This document shows, piece by piece, positions 17,503-27,123 of a stretch of DNA of 64,000 nucleotides. Position 1 is the stretch's first letter. Every line of letters starts with the position of its first letter. Location: positions 1-64,000 of the forward strand of contig NZ_JAMQQG010000019.1 in the NCBI RefSeq assembly GCF_023716925.1, read 5' to 3'. The notes beneath the pieces were generated by a model. That model was not told the DNA's origin, did no database searches, and saw only the letters and a program-made list of their open reading frames with translations. This stretch comes from Frankia sp. R82. Its GTDB lineage: Bacteria > Actinomycetota > Actinomycetes > Frankiales > Frankiaceae. The translations under genes and the position numbers were made by a program.

Positions 17503-17855
17503 ACGCCCCGGCGGGCACCGCCTGCCCACCGTGGTGCGACCAGCCTGCCGGCCACCTCCACGTCGACGTCGCTGGCCCCGGCGACTATCACGTCTCCGCA
17601 TTCGCTCTGGTCGGCCTGCCGGAAATCCCCGGAATACGCGAGGGCACCACCCTCCAGGTCGCGATCGAACAGTACGTGACCTCCACGATCACCTACGATC
17701 CCTTGATCTCGCTCGGGATCGGGGACGACGACCCTGACAACGAGGCCCTCACCCTCGACGAAGCCGACGCCCTCGCCGCCGCTCTCATCAAGGCGGTTGC
17801 CAGAGCTCGTGCCACTGGAACCGGCCAACCCTCGAATGACGCTGGCCCCGCGTGA
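17499..17855 (+). CDS. Small actinomycete protein of DUF6907-like type
   Basis: The 118-residue protein opens TACPPWCDQPAGHLHVDVAG; the CPxWC...H pattern is the usual mark of these small proteins. The rest is acidic with LTLDEADALAAALIKAV near the end. No function is known for the family. It is translationally coupled to the ATP-binding regulator upstream. Confidence 0.6.
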   Translation: MNAPAGTACPPWCDQPAGHLHVDVAGPGDYHVSAFALVGLPEIPGIREGTTLQVAIEQYVTSTITYDPLISLGIGDDDPDNEALTLDEADALAAALIKAVARARATGTGQPSNDAGPA

Positions 17856-17981
17856 CGCAGCGCCCGAGACCCGGCTCTGTTCCGATGGGTGGCGGGGCGG
17901 TTACGGTGAACATGGACGGCGGGCTGTCCGGAGGCAATGGATCGGTATCCGGGGGCAGATCCGGGGCCGCAGGGAGGTGGC

Positions 17982-19685
17982 GTGCCTAATCCCAGCAAGC
18001 ATGCGGAGCGCGACGAGCTGCGGACCCGGATGCGCGCTGCGGGCATGTCCCACGACGAAATCGCTGTCGAGTTAGCCCGCCGCTACCGCTACCGTCCCCG
18101 CGCCGCCCACCGCCACGCTCGCGGCTGGACCCAGGAACAGGCCGCGAACCGTCTCAACGCCTACGCCGCCCACGCCGGCCTCGACCCCGACGGCACCGCG
18201 CCCATGACCGGCCCGAAGCTGTCGGAGATCGAGAACTGGCCGCTACCGAACAACCGCAGAAGGCCCACCCCCCAGATCCTCGCCCTGCTTGCCGAGGTCT
18301 ATGACACCAGCATCCACGCCCTGCTCGATCTCGACGATCGAGAACACCTCAGCCCCGCCGATATCCTCCTCCTCGACAAGATGCCGAGAGCGGCGCGGAC
18401 GCAGCCCACCGGGCCGGCGGCGCAGATGACGCACCAGAGCGGCGAAACCGCTGCCGGCGTCATGGTTGAGCCCGCGGTCGTTGGGGGAACGCCGTCGCTG
18501 CTGGAGCTGCGCTCGACACCTGTCGGCAACCTGCCCGTTCAGACGACAGGCATCACGGCATGGGAAGCGGCACCAACAACGGAAGTGGTAGACAAGATCA
18601 CCAGGAATGATCTCGCGCTTGATCGCCGTGAGGCGGTGCGCGTCATGGCGGACGTGGTCGTCGGCGCTGCGCTTCTCGAAGGCGTGGAACGCTGGTTGAA
18701 CACCACCGAGCCGCTCGCGAGTCAGCGTCGCACTGCCGGCGTCGGCATGGAGGAAGTCGAGGAGATCGAGCTGGCCGCGCGGACCTTCCGGGCGTGGGAC
18801 AACCAGTTCGGCGGAGGTCTTCGGCGTAAGGCGGTCGTGGGTCAGCTCGCCGAGATCGCGGATGAGCTTCGCGACTTCTCACATCCGCAGGACCTGACCC
18901 GGCGGCTGCAGAGCGTGATGGCTGATCTCGCTGAGACCGCCGCGACGATGTCCTGGGACTCGGGGCACGGCGGGATTGCGCAGCGCTACTACCTGCTCGC
19001 TCTTCGGTCAGCCAAGGCGGCGGGCGATCCCGTGTTCTGCGCGAACATCCTCGCCGGCATGGCACGGCAGCAGTTCTATCTCGACCGGACGACCGAAGGA
19101 CTGGAACTCGTCCGCCTCGCACAGGACGTCGCCGGCGCTCGGGCGACCCCGGCGGTGCGCGCGATGCTGTTCACGCGCGAGGCATGGGCATACGCCCGGC
19201 AAGGCCGGCTCTCCGCATTCCGGCGCACGACGAGCCGGGCGGAGGACACCTTCAGTGACGTCGACGCGGCCGTCGAGCCGTACTGGATCTCCTACTTCGA
19301 CCCGGCGGAGCTGGCGGGCGTCACCGGAGGCCGTCTTCTCGACATCGCGCACCAGGCGCCCAAGTATGCCGACGAGGCAGCCGCCTGGCTGAACCAGGCC
19401 GTCGAGGCTCGGGACGTCGGCAGCGTCCGCAGCACAGCCCTCGATCAACTTGGGTATGCCGAGATCAGACTCGTGCAGGGCGAATTCGACGAGGCGGCGC
19501 GGCTGGGCCACGCCGCCGTGACGACGGTCGAGCAGACACGTTCCAGCCGCGTGCGGATCAAACTAGGCGAGTTCTACCGGCACGCCGAATCCCGAACGTC
19601 CGCTCGTCCCATCGCCGACCTGTGCGCGAGGATCACACCCATACTTCACACCGAACGAACCGCGGCCCGGACAGACGAGGCGTGA
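17982..19685 (+). CDS. XRE-like regulator with TPR domain (paralogue 2 of 3)
   Basis: The 567-residue protein starts at GTG 17982 after GGGAGGTGG. The N-terminal block (EIAVELARRYRYRPRAAHRH, PKLSEIENWPLPNNRRRPTP, LLDLDDREHLSPAD) is shared with paralogues 1 and 3. The rest is TPR-like, with repeats such as AQRYYLLALRSAKAAGDPVF and EIRLVQGEFDEAARLGHAAV. A SLOG-like nucleotide-binding protein follows 13 bases downstream, probably in one operon. No copy of the 29-bp element is seen upstream. Confidence 0.82.
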   Translation: MPNPSKHAERDELRTRMRAAGMSHDEIAVELARRYRYRPRAAHRHARGWTQEQAANRLNAYAAHAGLDPDGTAPMTGPKLSEIENWPLPNNRRRPTPQILALLAEVYDTSIHALLDLDDREHLSPADILLLDKMPRAARTQPTGPAAQMTHQSGETAAGVMVEPAVVGGTPSLLELRSTPVGNLPVQTTGITAWEAAPTTEVVDKITRNDLALDRREAVRVMADVVVGAALLEGVERWLNTTEPLASQRRTAGVGMEEVEEIELAARTFRAWDNQFGGGLRRKAVVGQLAEIADELRDFSHPQDLTRRLQSVMADLAETAATMSWDSGHGGIAQRYYLLALRSAKAAGDPVFCANILAGMARQQFYLDRTTEGLELVRLAQDVAGARATPAVRAMLFTREAWAYARQGRLSAFRRTTSRAEDTFSDVDAAVEPYWISYFDPAELAGVTGGRLLDIAHQAPKYADEAAAWLNQAVEARDVGSVRSTALDQLGYAEIRLVQGEFDEAARLGHAAVTTVEQTRSSRVRIKLGEFYRHAESRTSARPIADLCARITPILHTERTAARTDEA

Positions 19686-19698
19686 GGAGCTCCACGAC

Positions 19699-20187
19699 GT
19701 GACCCGCATCGGCATCGCCGGCCACATGGACCTCACCCCCGCGACCGTTGTCCTCGTACGGGCCGCCCTCGTGGAGGCGCTCACGCCGTACGCGCCAGAC
19801 CTGACCGGCGTCAGCTGCATCGCCGCCGGCTCCGACAGCATCTTCGCCGACGTCGTCCTGGACCTCGGCGGCACACTCGATGTCATCATCCCAGCTGCTG
19901 ACTACCGCGCGAGGAAGGTCAAACCCGAACACGCCGACCTGTTCGACGACCTTGTCCGTCGGGCCGCCACCGTGCGGGTCCTGCCCCACGAGGTCTCGGA
20001 TCGGGCGGCGTACGAGGCCGCGAACAACGCACTCGTCGACGACGTTGATCTGCTCATGGCGGTCTGGGACGGCCAGGCTCCGGTCGACCGGGGCGGCACA
20101 GCGACCACGGTCGCGCACGCCCACGCAAACCATCGCACCGTCCAGATCATCTGGCCTACCGGCGCGGCACGACAGCGGCGACGGTAA
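19699..20187 (+). CDS. SLOG-superfamily-like nucleotide-binding protein
   Basis: The 162-residue protein starts at GTG 19699 behind GAGGAG. It opens with TRIGIAGHMDLTPATVVL and has IAAGSDSIFADVVLDLGG and LLMAVWDGQAPVDRGGTATT, the glycine-rich Rossmann-like layout of SLOG or nucleoside 2-deoxyribosyltransferase-like proteins. In Streptomyces-type genomes such proteins often follow an XRE-TPR gene. Whether it binds or cleaves a nucleotide is unknown. Confidence 0.6.
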   Translation: MTRIGIAGHMDLTPATVVLVRAALVEALTPYAPDLTGVSCIAAGSDSIFADVVLDLGGTLDVIIPAADYRARKVKPEHADLFDDLVRRAATVRVLPHEVSDRAAYEAANNALVDDVDLLMAVWDGQAPVDRGGTATTVAHAHANHRTVQIIWPTGAARQRRR

Positions 20188-20542
20188 ACCTTGCTGCACT
20201 GCGCGACCTCTGGTTCGCACCATCAGCAACCACATGACCTCGTGCGATCACATACGGGCATTTTCGCTCCGCGCAATGGATCGATAACCTAACGCGTGGT
20301 AGCGGTGATCGCTTTGGTTGGGGCGGTGGCGTACGGCGGAAGTGGACACCCGAGACTCTGGCCGGATGTTGGACACGGCGCGAAGGCGATCGGACGGTGC
20401 GCACCCGACAGAAATGTGTCCCGCTCGCGTCCACAGCGAACGCGTGCCACACCAGCGGCTCGCCGCTGTGACGCCATCACGCCGGCCGAATCCGCGGCAG
20501 AAGACCACTGCGACGCTGCAACGATATCCGTGAGAGGAATGC
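20188..20542. other. Intergenic region, no gene seen
   Basis: No frame here has codon structure or a ribosome-binding site that would support a gene. It presumably holds the terminator of the XRE-TPR operon and the promoter of the ITPase gene. AGAGG just before ATG 20543 is the ribosome-binding site of the next gene. Confidence 0.5.
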
Positions 20543-21157
20543 ATGACAGACGACGTCACGCTCGTCACTAGTAACGACGGTAAGGCCCGCGAGTTCACCC
20601 GCCTGCTGGGTATCGAGGTCACCACGACCACGATGGACCTCGTCGAGATCCAGTCCCTGGATGTCGCGGCCGTCGCGGAACGAAAGGCCGCCGACGCCTA
20701 TGCGCAACTGCGACGCCCCGTGCTCGTTGACGACTCCGGCCTGGCCCTGGCGGCCTGGAACGGGCTGCCCGGCGCGCTCATCGCCTGCTTCCTCGACACC
20801 GTCGGCGTCCACGGCCTCCTCGCGATGGCAACAGGTCTCACCAACCGCCGCGCCACCGTGACGACCGCGCTCGGCTACGCCGACGCCACCGGCGTCCACG
20901 TCGTGACCGGCGCCGTGCACGGCACCCTGACCACCGAACCTCGTGGCAGCAACGGCTTCAGCTACGACACCGTCTTCGTACCTGCCAGCGGCACGCAGAC
21001 CTTCGCCGAGATGCCCAACGAGCAGAAGAACGAGATCTCACCTCGCCGACTGGCCACCGACGCCCTCCGCGCACACCTCGGACTCGCTGATCCTCCAACC
21101 CCGTGCCAGAGCTCGCTGTCGCAAGCCGGAGAGGTTCAGCGAGCACCGCTCACCTGA
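20543..21157 (+). CDS. Ham1/RdgB-family non-canonical purine NTP pyrophosphatase
   Basis: The 204-residue protein has the family blocks in order: TLVTSNDGKAREFTRLLG (substrate loop), RRPVLVDDSGLALAAWNGLPG, and FSYDTVFVPASGTQTFAEMP. The enzyme hydrolyses ITP, dITP or XTP to the monophosphate and PPi. The usual SHR near the end is SPR here, so specificity may differ. The C-terminal 25 residues are extra. It is apparently monocistronic. Confidence 0.85.
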   Translation: MTDDVTLVTSNDGKAREFTRLLGIEVTTTTMDLVEIQSLDVAAVAERKAADAYAQLRRPVLVDDSGLALAAWNGLPGALIACFLDTVGVHGLLAMATGLTNRRATVTTALGYADATGVHVVTGAVHGTLTTEPRGSNGFSYDTVFVPASGTQTFAEMPNEQKNEISPRRLATDALRAHLGLADPPTPCQSSLSQAGEVQRAPLT

Positions 21158-21366
21158 TCCACGCCGGTGCGCCGACCACGCCCGCGATGCAGCACCCGAG
21201 AAGCCGCTCGGCTGCCGCCTGGGGATACCAGCGGTAGCCGTACACCCTGGACTCCCGGATGCTTCCCACGTCAGCCTGCGCGATGAAGGCAGACGGTGCG
21301 GCACGTGTGCCATCCTTTGCGTAGTGAGCGTCAGGTGGCGCGGGCGCCGGACCGGGAGGAGTCAGC

Positions 21367-22254
21367 GTGGTCACCAGCGCCGCAGCGGCCCGGATCGCGG
21401 TGCTCATCGACGCGGAGAACGCACCGTCGTGGTCCGTGGGACTGGTGCTCGCCGACGTTGCCCGCCATGGGAAAGCGCAGGTGAAGCGTGCCTATGGCGA
21501 CTGGACGATGCTGACGAGCTGGAAGAAGGCCCTGCTGGATCTGTCCATCCGACCTGTGCAGGTGTTCGCCGCGGTCAAGGGGAAGAACGCGGCGGACCTG
21601 GCGTTGGCGATCGACGCGATGGACTTGCTGCACTCCGGGGCGGTCGACAGGTTCGCCCTGGTCTCGTCGGACAGCGACTTCACTCGGCTGGCCGAACGGA
21701 TCCGTGAGGCCGGCCTGACCGTCCACGGGTACGGCGAGGAGAAGAAGACGAATCCGGGCCTGCCCGCCGCCTGCGACCTGTTCGTCTTCGTCGAGTCCCT
21801 CGCCGTGGCAGCGCCGCCCACGCCGGCCGCGACGCCCGACCAGGTGCTCGTCCCCGCCCGTGCCACCACGCCGACGCGGGCCCCGCTCGCGGCGGCGGGT
21901 GATTCCGCGACGTCGATGTCGACGCCGGCTCCGGCCGCTGCCGTCGCCCCGCCGAAGAAAAGCAAGAACGCCAAGACAGCCTCGACAGCGCCGCCGAGCC
22001 GGGCGACGACCGCGGCCCTGCGGGCGGACACCGTCCTGATGCGCCGCCTGCGTGAGGCGGTCACGGCGAATTCCGGCCCTGACGGATGGACCCATCTGGC
22101 GGCCGTGGGGTCGGCCATCCGCAAGCATCCCGTGGTCGTGCTCAAGACCTACGGCTACTCGCGCCTCAAGGACCTGATGGTCGCCACCGACCTGTTCGAG
22201 GTTCAGCGCAGCGGCCCAGGAAAGTCCGGCGCCGTCCACGCACGCATCAAGTAG
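21367..22254 (+). CDS. NYN-domain ribonuclease-like protein with C-terminal OST-HTH/LOTUS domain
   Basis: The 295-residue protein starts at GTG 21367 behind GGGAGGAG. The NYN (PIN-like) domain fills residues 8-150 with the acidic active-site positions in VLIDAENAP, DLALAIDAMDLL and LVSSDSDFTRLAERIREAG. After an alanine/proline linker rich in lysine, the last 75 residues are an OST-HTH (LMRRLREAVTANSGPDGWTH, KTYGYSRLKDLM). Such proteins are thought to process or bind RNA. They occur widely in actinomycetes; targets are unknown. Confidence 0.85.
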   Translation: MVTSAAAARIAVLIDAENAPSWSVGLVLADVARHGKAQVKRAYGDWTMLTSWKKALLDLSIRPVQVFAAVKGKNAADLALAIDAMDLLHSGAVDRFALVSSDSDFTRLAERIREAGLTVHGYGEEKKTNPGLPAACDLFVFVESLAVAAPPTPAATPDQVLVPARATTPTRAPLAAAGDSATSMSTPAPAAAVAPPKKSKNAKTASTAPPSRATTAALRADTVLMRRLREAVTANSGPDGWTHLAAVGSAIRKHPVVVLKTYGYSRLKDLMVATDLFEVQRSGPGKSGAVHARIK

Positions 22255-22296
22255 ACGCTCACCGCGCCGCAGCGGCAGTGCATCCGCCGGCCCCGG

Positions 22297-23565
22297 CTAG
22301 GACCGTGCCCACGGGGTAGGCGGCCTCTGGCCGCGGTGGCCCTGCCGTGCGTCCGGGTGGATCGCGCCGACGGCTGCGGTCTGCCTGGTCAGCGCCCGGT
22401 ACGGCAGCAGCGTGATGCTGGCCGTGCAGGCGAGCCCCGCGACGAGCAGCGCGGTCCTGACGCCGGCGAGCGCGGCGAGCCCGCCACCGGCGAGGATGAA
22501 CAGCGGCTGCACGGTCTTGGCGCTGATTCCCCAGGCGGTGCGTACGCGGGCCATGTAGGCGTCGGCGGTGACCTCCATCCGGTAGGTCGCGAATATCGGG
22601 TTGAACACCCCCGCGCAGATCAGCATCGCCGTGTCCGCCACCACGATGATGACCAGACCGGTCGGGCCATGGGGTGCGAGCGGGTACAGCAGCAGCCAGG
22701 GAGCGCGCGCCGCGCCGGCGACGAGCAGCACGCGCCGCTGCCCGAACCGGCGCGCGAGAGCGGGCGCGAGCCGGGCGCCGACGATCCCGGCGAGGCAAGG
22801 CAGGCCCAGGGACAGCCCGTAGGCATACGCGGGCAGCCGAAGTCCGTCGAGGATGAGGACCGCGAGCAGCGGGCCGGTCATGACCACGGGCCCACCGAAC
22901 AGCATCGCGTTGAGGAACAGGCGTCGCAGCCCGGGGTGGGCGAGAAGGTAGCGCCATCCCTGGCGGATGCCGGCGTCGGCGCCGCGGGCGGGTGGCGGCG
23001 GTTCGGGTGCGCGGATGCGCCGCACACCGGCGGCGGAGCCGAGGTAGGACGCGGCATCGAGCGCCATCGTTGCCGTAGCCCCGAAGCCGCCGATCAGCAG
23101 CCCGCCGACCGGCGGGCCGGCCGCACCCGAGGTCCAGTCGACGGTCTCGAACCAGCTGTTCGTCGCCAGACACCCGTCCGTGTCCGTCATCGCTTTCAGG
23201 TGCGCCCCGCTGGCGGCGGCGAAGGCGGTCGATGCGATCGAGGAGAGGGCACCGACCGCGACCAGGTGCCCGAAGGTGAGCAGATGCAGCGCGGCAGCCA
23301 CCGGCACGCTCGCGAGCGCGATGAACCGCACCAGATCCGCCGCGATCATGACGGGTCGTTTGCGTCGGTGTTCGATGCCGGCCCCCAGCGGGAGCAGAAC
23401 AGCCGCGGCGGTGAGCCCGGCCAGGCCGGACAGCATCGACACCTCGAACGCGGAGGCATGCAGGACGAGGATCGCGACGATCGGCAGCGACCCCGACCCG
23501 ACACCGCTGCCCGCCGCGCTGATGGTGTAGGCGACGAGGAGGTTGCGGCGATCACGATCCCGCAC
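22297..23565 (-). CDS. Major facilitator superfamily exporter
   Basis: The 422-residue protein has about 12 hydrophobic helices and the EntS/DUF894-type layout of MFS drug or siderophore exporters (LSGLAGLTAAAVLLPLGAG; EHRRKRPVMIAADLVRF is the cytoplasmic loop 2-3). It is convergent with the NYN gene and divergent from the FxLD-type methyltransferase at 23890. Export of the lanthipeptide made further downstream is possible, since that cluster has no transporter of its own, but this is inference. Confidence 0.82.
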   Translation of the reverse strand: MRDRDRRNLLVAYTISAAGSGVGSGSLPIVAILVLHASAFEVSMLSGLAGLTAAAVLLPLGAGIEHRRKRPVMIAADLVRFIALASVPVAAALHLLTFGHLVAVGALSSIASTAFAAASGAHLKAMTDTDGCLATNSWFETVDWTSGAAGPPVGGLLIGGFGATATMALDAASYLGSAAGVRRIRAPEPPPPARGADAGIRQGWRYLLAHPGLRRLFLNAMLFGGPVVMTGPLLAVLILDGLRLPAYAYGLSLGLPCLAGIVGARLAPALARRFGQRRVLLVAGAARAPWLLLYPLAPHGPTGLVIIVVADTAMLICAGVFNPIFATYRMEVTADAYMARVRTAWGISAKTVQPLFILAGGGLAALAGVRTALLVAGLACTASITLLPYRALTRQTAAVGAIHPDARQGHRGQRPPTPWARS

Positions 23566-23788
23566 CGGCGGACGCTACCACTCCCGATCTCCGCTCCAGC
23601 CCAACATCGCCGCACTTCAGCGCGCGGAATCCGATGCAGATAGCGGCCCGTACGGAAGATCACATGCTGCCGTTCGGACGGGCGACGTTGCCGGCGGTCG
23701 CGTCGCGACCCACACAACAAGGGGTGCAGCCCACGAAGAAGTGGGCCCGCTCCGGATCGTCGTCCCAGGTCAGAGCCATCCTGGGACG

Positions 23789-23817
23789 CGAACGGAATGT
23801 TCGTCGTCTGGGGAATG
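23789..23817 (+). promoter_or_regulatory. 29-bp element, copy 2
   Basis: It has a perfect CGAAC-N5-GTTCG inverted repeat followed at the fixed distance by GGGAATG. It lies 72 bases upstream of the first FxLD-type methyltransferase in an otherwise gene-free 325-base gap. Confidence 0.75.
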
Positions 23818-23889
23818 TGCGCACCGCTGCGATCAGGCAGAGTGACAGCGTCCAGTCGCGATCACGATCTGTAGTAGGGATGTTGCCCT

Positions 23890-25170
23890 GTGGATGTGGT
23901 TCAGGAGCAGACAGTAGAAATACCCGACCAGGAGCACCCGGAGGTGCTGCGTACGCGGCTGGTCGACGGCCTGATCTCGGGCGGCTGGATCAGGACGGCA
24001 GACGTCGAGGCGGCGTTCCGGACCGTGCCACGGCACCTGTTCGCGCCCGAGGCGTCGGTGAAGGCGGCGTACGCCGACGATGTCGTGCGCACGAAGTTCG
24101 ACTCCGACGGGACGGCGGTCAGTTCGGTGTCCGCGCCCTGGTTGCAGGCGACGATGATCGAACAGGCACGTCTGGCAGCCGGGATGCGCTGCCTGGAACT
24201 GGGCTCGGGTGGCTACAACGCGGCCCTACTCGCGGAACTCGTCGGCCCGACCGGTGAGGTGACCACCGTCGACATCGACCCGGACATCACCGACAGAGCC
24301 ACCCGCCTGCTCACCGCGGCGGGCTACGACCAGGTCCGGGTCCTGACCCGCGACGGCTGGTACGGCGCGGCCGAACACGCCCCGTTCGACGCGATCATCG
24401 TCACCGCGCAGGCCGTGGACCTCCCACCGGCCTGGGCCGACCAGCTCGTCGACGGCGGCCGGCTCATCGTCCCGCTGCGGCTACGCGGCCTCGGCCGCGG
24501 CGTCGCGTTCGAGCGGCACGGCAACCACCTCGTCAGCCGCGAGACGCAGATGTGCGGCTTCGTCCGCATGCAGGGCGCCGGCGCGCACCCGATGCGGCGC
24601 CTCGCGCTGCGCGGCGACGACATCGGCCTCCGGTTCGACGGCAACTACCCGGCGGAACCCGAGCTGTTCGACCGCATCCTCGACAGCCCCCGCGTCGACA
24701 TCTGGACCGGCGTACGGCTCGGGCCCAGGGTTCCGTTCGACACGCTCAAGCTCTGGCTCGCCACCATGTTCGACGGCTACTGCGGCATCGACGTCGCGAA
24801 GGACGCGGCCACGGAATCCCTCGCACCCGAAGGCCACCGCCCTCCCGGCGACGCGGTCGTCAACGGCGCCACCCTCGCCTACTTCACCTGCCCCAAGATC
24901 GCCGAAGCGCTGTACGAGTTCCGCGTCCACGCCTTCGGCCCCGACGCCACCACCCTCGCCGACGATCTCGCCCACCAGATCCGCATCTGGGACCGCGACC
25001 ACCGACACGGCCCCGACCCCCTCGTCACCGCCCACCCCGCCGGAACCCCAGACCGCGACCTGCCACCGGGCCGAACCCTCGACCGGCCCCACGCCCGCAT
25101 CACCATAACCTGGCCACACCCAGATGACCCGGACGCGACCTTCCACGGCTCCCGCCCGACGCCCAGCTAG
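23890..25170 (+). CDS. PIMT-like methyltransferase of the FxLD lanthipeptide type (orphan)
   Basis: The 426-residue protein starts at GTG 23890. Residues about 20-230 form a protein-L-isoaspartate methyltransferase domain (SSVSAPWLQATMIEQARLA, the SAM motif LELGSGGYNAALLAEL, TVDIDPDITDRATRLL). The C-terminal 190 residues are the extension typical of the FxLD-type enzymes (LKLWLATMFDGYCGIDVAKD, HQIRIWDRDHRHGPDPLVT). Family members methylate an aspartate of the modified lanthipeptide. No precursor with an FxLD motif lies next to it, so its substrate may be the peptide at 29215 or a distant one. Confidence 0.82.
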   Translation: MDVVQEQTVEIPDQEHPEVLRTRLVDGLISGGWIRTADVEAAFRTVPRHLFAPEASVKAAYADDVVRTKFDSDGTAVSSVSAPWLQATMIEQARLAAGMRCLELGSGGYNAALLAELVGPTGEVTTVDIDPDITDRATRLLTAAGYDQVRVLTRDGWYGAAEHAPFDAIIVTAQAVDLPPAWADQLVDGGRLIVPLRLRGLGRGVAFERHGNHLVSRETQMCGFVRMQGAGAHPMRRLALRGDDIGLRFDGNYPAEPELFDRILDSPRVDIWTGVRLGPRVPFDTLKLWLATMFDGYCGIDVAKDAATESLAPEGHRPPGDAVVNGATLAYFTCPKIAEALYEFRVHAFGPDATTLADDLAHQIRIWDRDHRHGPDPLVTAHPAGTPDRDLPPGRTLDRPHARITITWPHPDDPDATFHGSRPTPS

Positions 25171-25432
25171 AACTCGATCGTCGGGTGAGTTTCGGCAGGC
25201 CAGTCGGCCCCGCTTCGGTCAGTTGATCTATCCTCACCCGGGTCCGGAGTGGGGCCAACTCAGGTGATCGCGGTGGGGCCAGGCGACCTGACCGAAGACA
25301 GGAGGACACCCGCGCCGCCGCCGCGATTCTCCGTTCCGGTACGGTCTCACGATACGAAGAGATGCACCCTCCAACGACGAACAGATGGCCCGGTCAAACA
25401 CCATTCCCGCAGGTCAAACCAGGTGTGGCGTG

Positions 25433-25461
25433 CGAAGAAAACTCTCGGCTTGCGGGGAATG
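25433..25461 (+). promoter_or_regulatory. 29-bp element, copy 3
   Basis: CGAA and CTCG are spaced by 7 bases, then 7 bases and GGGAATG. It lies 138 bases upstream of XRE-TPR paralogue 3, which may therefore control itself. The remainder of the 430-base gap holds no gene that I can support. Confidence 0.65.
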
Positions 25462-25599
25462 ACACACTCCACCCCATCGGGCCATCATCATGGTCCATCA
25501 GCCTCGACGCGGGCAGCACCACCGACGACCGGAGTGACGTGCCCGCTTCGACGGGGCCGGCCGATGCCGATCCGCGAACGGGCTCGGAGGAGATGTGGC

Positions 25600-27111
25600 A
25601 TGAGCAGGGCGAGTCTGCGGGCCGACCAGGACGAGCTGCGGACGCGGATGCGCGCCGCCGGGATGAGCCACGACGAGATCGCCGTCGAGTTCGCCCGCCG
25701 CTACCACTTCCGTCCTCGCGCCGCCCACCGCCACGCCCACGGCTGGACCCAGGCGCAGGCCGCAGACCACATCAACGCCCACGCCGCCCGCGCCGGCCTC
25801 GACCCGGATGGCACCGCGCCCATGAGTGGCCCGAAACTGTCCGAAATCGAAAACTGGCCCCAGCCGAACAACCGCAGAAGGCCCACACCCCAGCTCCTCG
25901 CCCTGCTCGCCGAGGTCTACAACACCAGCATCCACAACCTCATCGATCTCGACGACCGCGAACAGCTACCCCCAGCTGATCTATTCCTCATCAACGCCGC
26001 ACGTAGGCGCCGTGCGGCGAGCCCGGAATGTCGATCACCAGCGGCCCCTGTTCTCCCGGATGGGGCAGGCCGGCCCCGTAGTGGCGAACGGATCGCCGTG
26101 TCTGGCCTACCAGCTGCACAGGCCGTCAGGCTGGCGGACGCTATGGGAACAGTCATGCACGACATCGACCGACGGAATTTCGTTGCTTCGACGGCCACCG
26201 CGCTCGCGTTCGAGAGGACCACCTCCCGGCACGTCGACCCGGCACTCGTCGGCTACTTCAGCGAGCAGTTGGAGGGTCACTACCGAGCGGACATGATGCT
26301 CGGTCCTCGCGAGCTGATCAGTACCGTCACTGCCCAGCACACGCTCATCAGCAACCTGGTGGCGACAGCCCGTGGGGAGACCCGGCTGGCTCTCCTGCGT
26401 GCCAGCGCGGCTTACGCCTCGCTGGTGGGCTGGCTTCATCAGGACGCCGGCGACCTTCCCAGTTCGTCCGTCTGGCGCGGTGTTGCCCTGGAGGCCGCAC
26501 AACGCTCTCAGGACCACCAGCTCGTCGCCTACTCACTGCTCAACCACGCGTCGGTCCGCACGGATCTTGCTGACGGCTTCGGCGCGCTCGACCTTTGCGG
26601 CGCGGTCCTGGCCGATGCCGGCCGGCTCAGCCCGAAGATGCGGGTGATGGCGCTCCAGCAGCAGGCCCACGGCGCGTCGCTCGTCGGAGATCGTGAGACC
26701 GTCGACTCTGTCCTGGACCAAGCGGCTCCGCTCGTCGAGAGTTGTGACGATGGCTTGCCATGGGGCAATGCCTGCCGTCGAACTCCGGGCTACGTGGAGG
26801 TTCAACGCGCCACCTGCTACGGACGTCTGGGACTAGCCAAGGCCGCTGCTGGCCTGTGGCAGCAGGTCCTTGTCACGACGCCTGCCCATGCCCGACGAGA
26901 CCGCGGCGTCTACCTCGCCCGGCAGGCCGTCGCATGTGTTCAGAGCGGCGACGTCGGGCGCGCGGTCGAGGCCGGGCGGCTCGCGGCGGACCTGGCGGTG
27001 GAAACTGGGTCTGTGCGAATTCTCCGTGAGCTCTCCGGCCTGCGGGAAGCCGCACAGCCCTGGAAAGGTACGGCCGCCGGCCGCGACCTCGACGAGATCT
27101 TCGTCCTCTGA
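25600..27111 (+). CDS. XRE-like regulator with TPR domain (paralogue 3 of 3)
   Basis: The 503-residue protein starts at ATG 25600 behind GGAGGAG; the frame upstream is open but unlike protein. The conserved N-terminal block is very close to paralogue 2 (RTRMRAAGMSHDEIAVEFAR, PKLSEIENWPQPNNRRRPTP). The C-terminal 330 residues are TPR-like (QVLVTTPAHARRDRGVYLAR, AVEAGRLAADLAVETGSVRI). It has the 29-bp element upstream and a pterin dehydratase gene 12 bases downstream. Among the three paralogues this one sits closest to the lanthipeptide genes and is the best candidate regulator. Confidence 0.84.
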   Translation: MSRASLRADQDELRTRMRAAGMSHDEIAVEFARRYHFRPRAAHRHAHGWTQAQAADHINAHAARAGLDPDGTAPMSGPKLSEIENWPQPNNRRRPTPQLLALLAEVYNTSIHNLIDLDDREQLPPADLFLINAARRRRAASPECRSPAAPVLPDGAGRPRSGERIAVSGLPAAQAVRLADAMGTVMHDIDRRNFVASTATALAFERTTSRHVDPALVGYFSEQLEGHYRADMMLGPRELISTVTAQHTLISNLVATARGETRLALLRASAAYASLVGWLHQDAGDLPSSSVWRGVALEAAQRSQDHQLVAYSLLNHASVRTDLADGFGALDLCGAVLADAGRLSPKMRVMALQQQAHGASLVGDRETVDSVLDQAAPLVESCDDGLPWGNACRRTPGYVEVQRATCYGRLGLAKAAAGLWQQVLVTTPAHARRDRGVYLARQAVACVQSGDVGRAVEAGRLAADLAVETGSVRILRELSGLREAAQPWKGTAAGRDLDEIFVL

Positions 27112-27123
27112 AGGAGACGTGAC

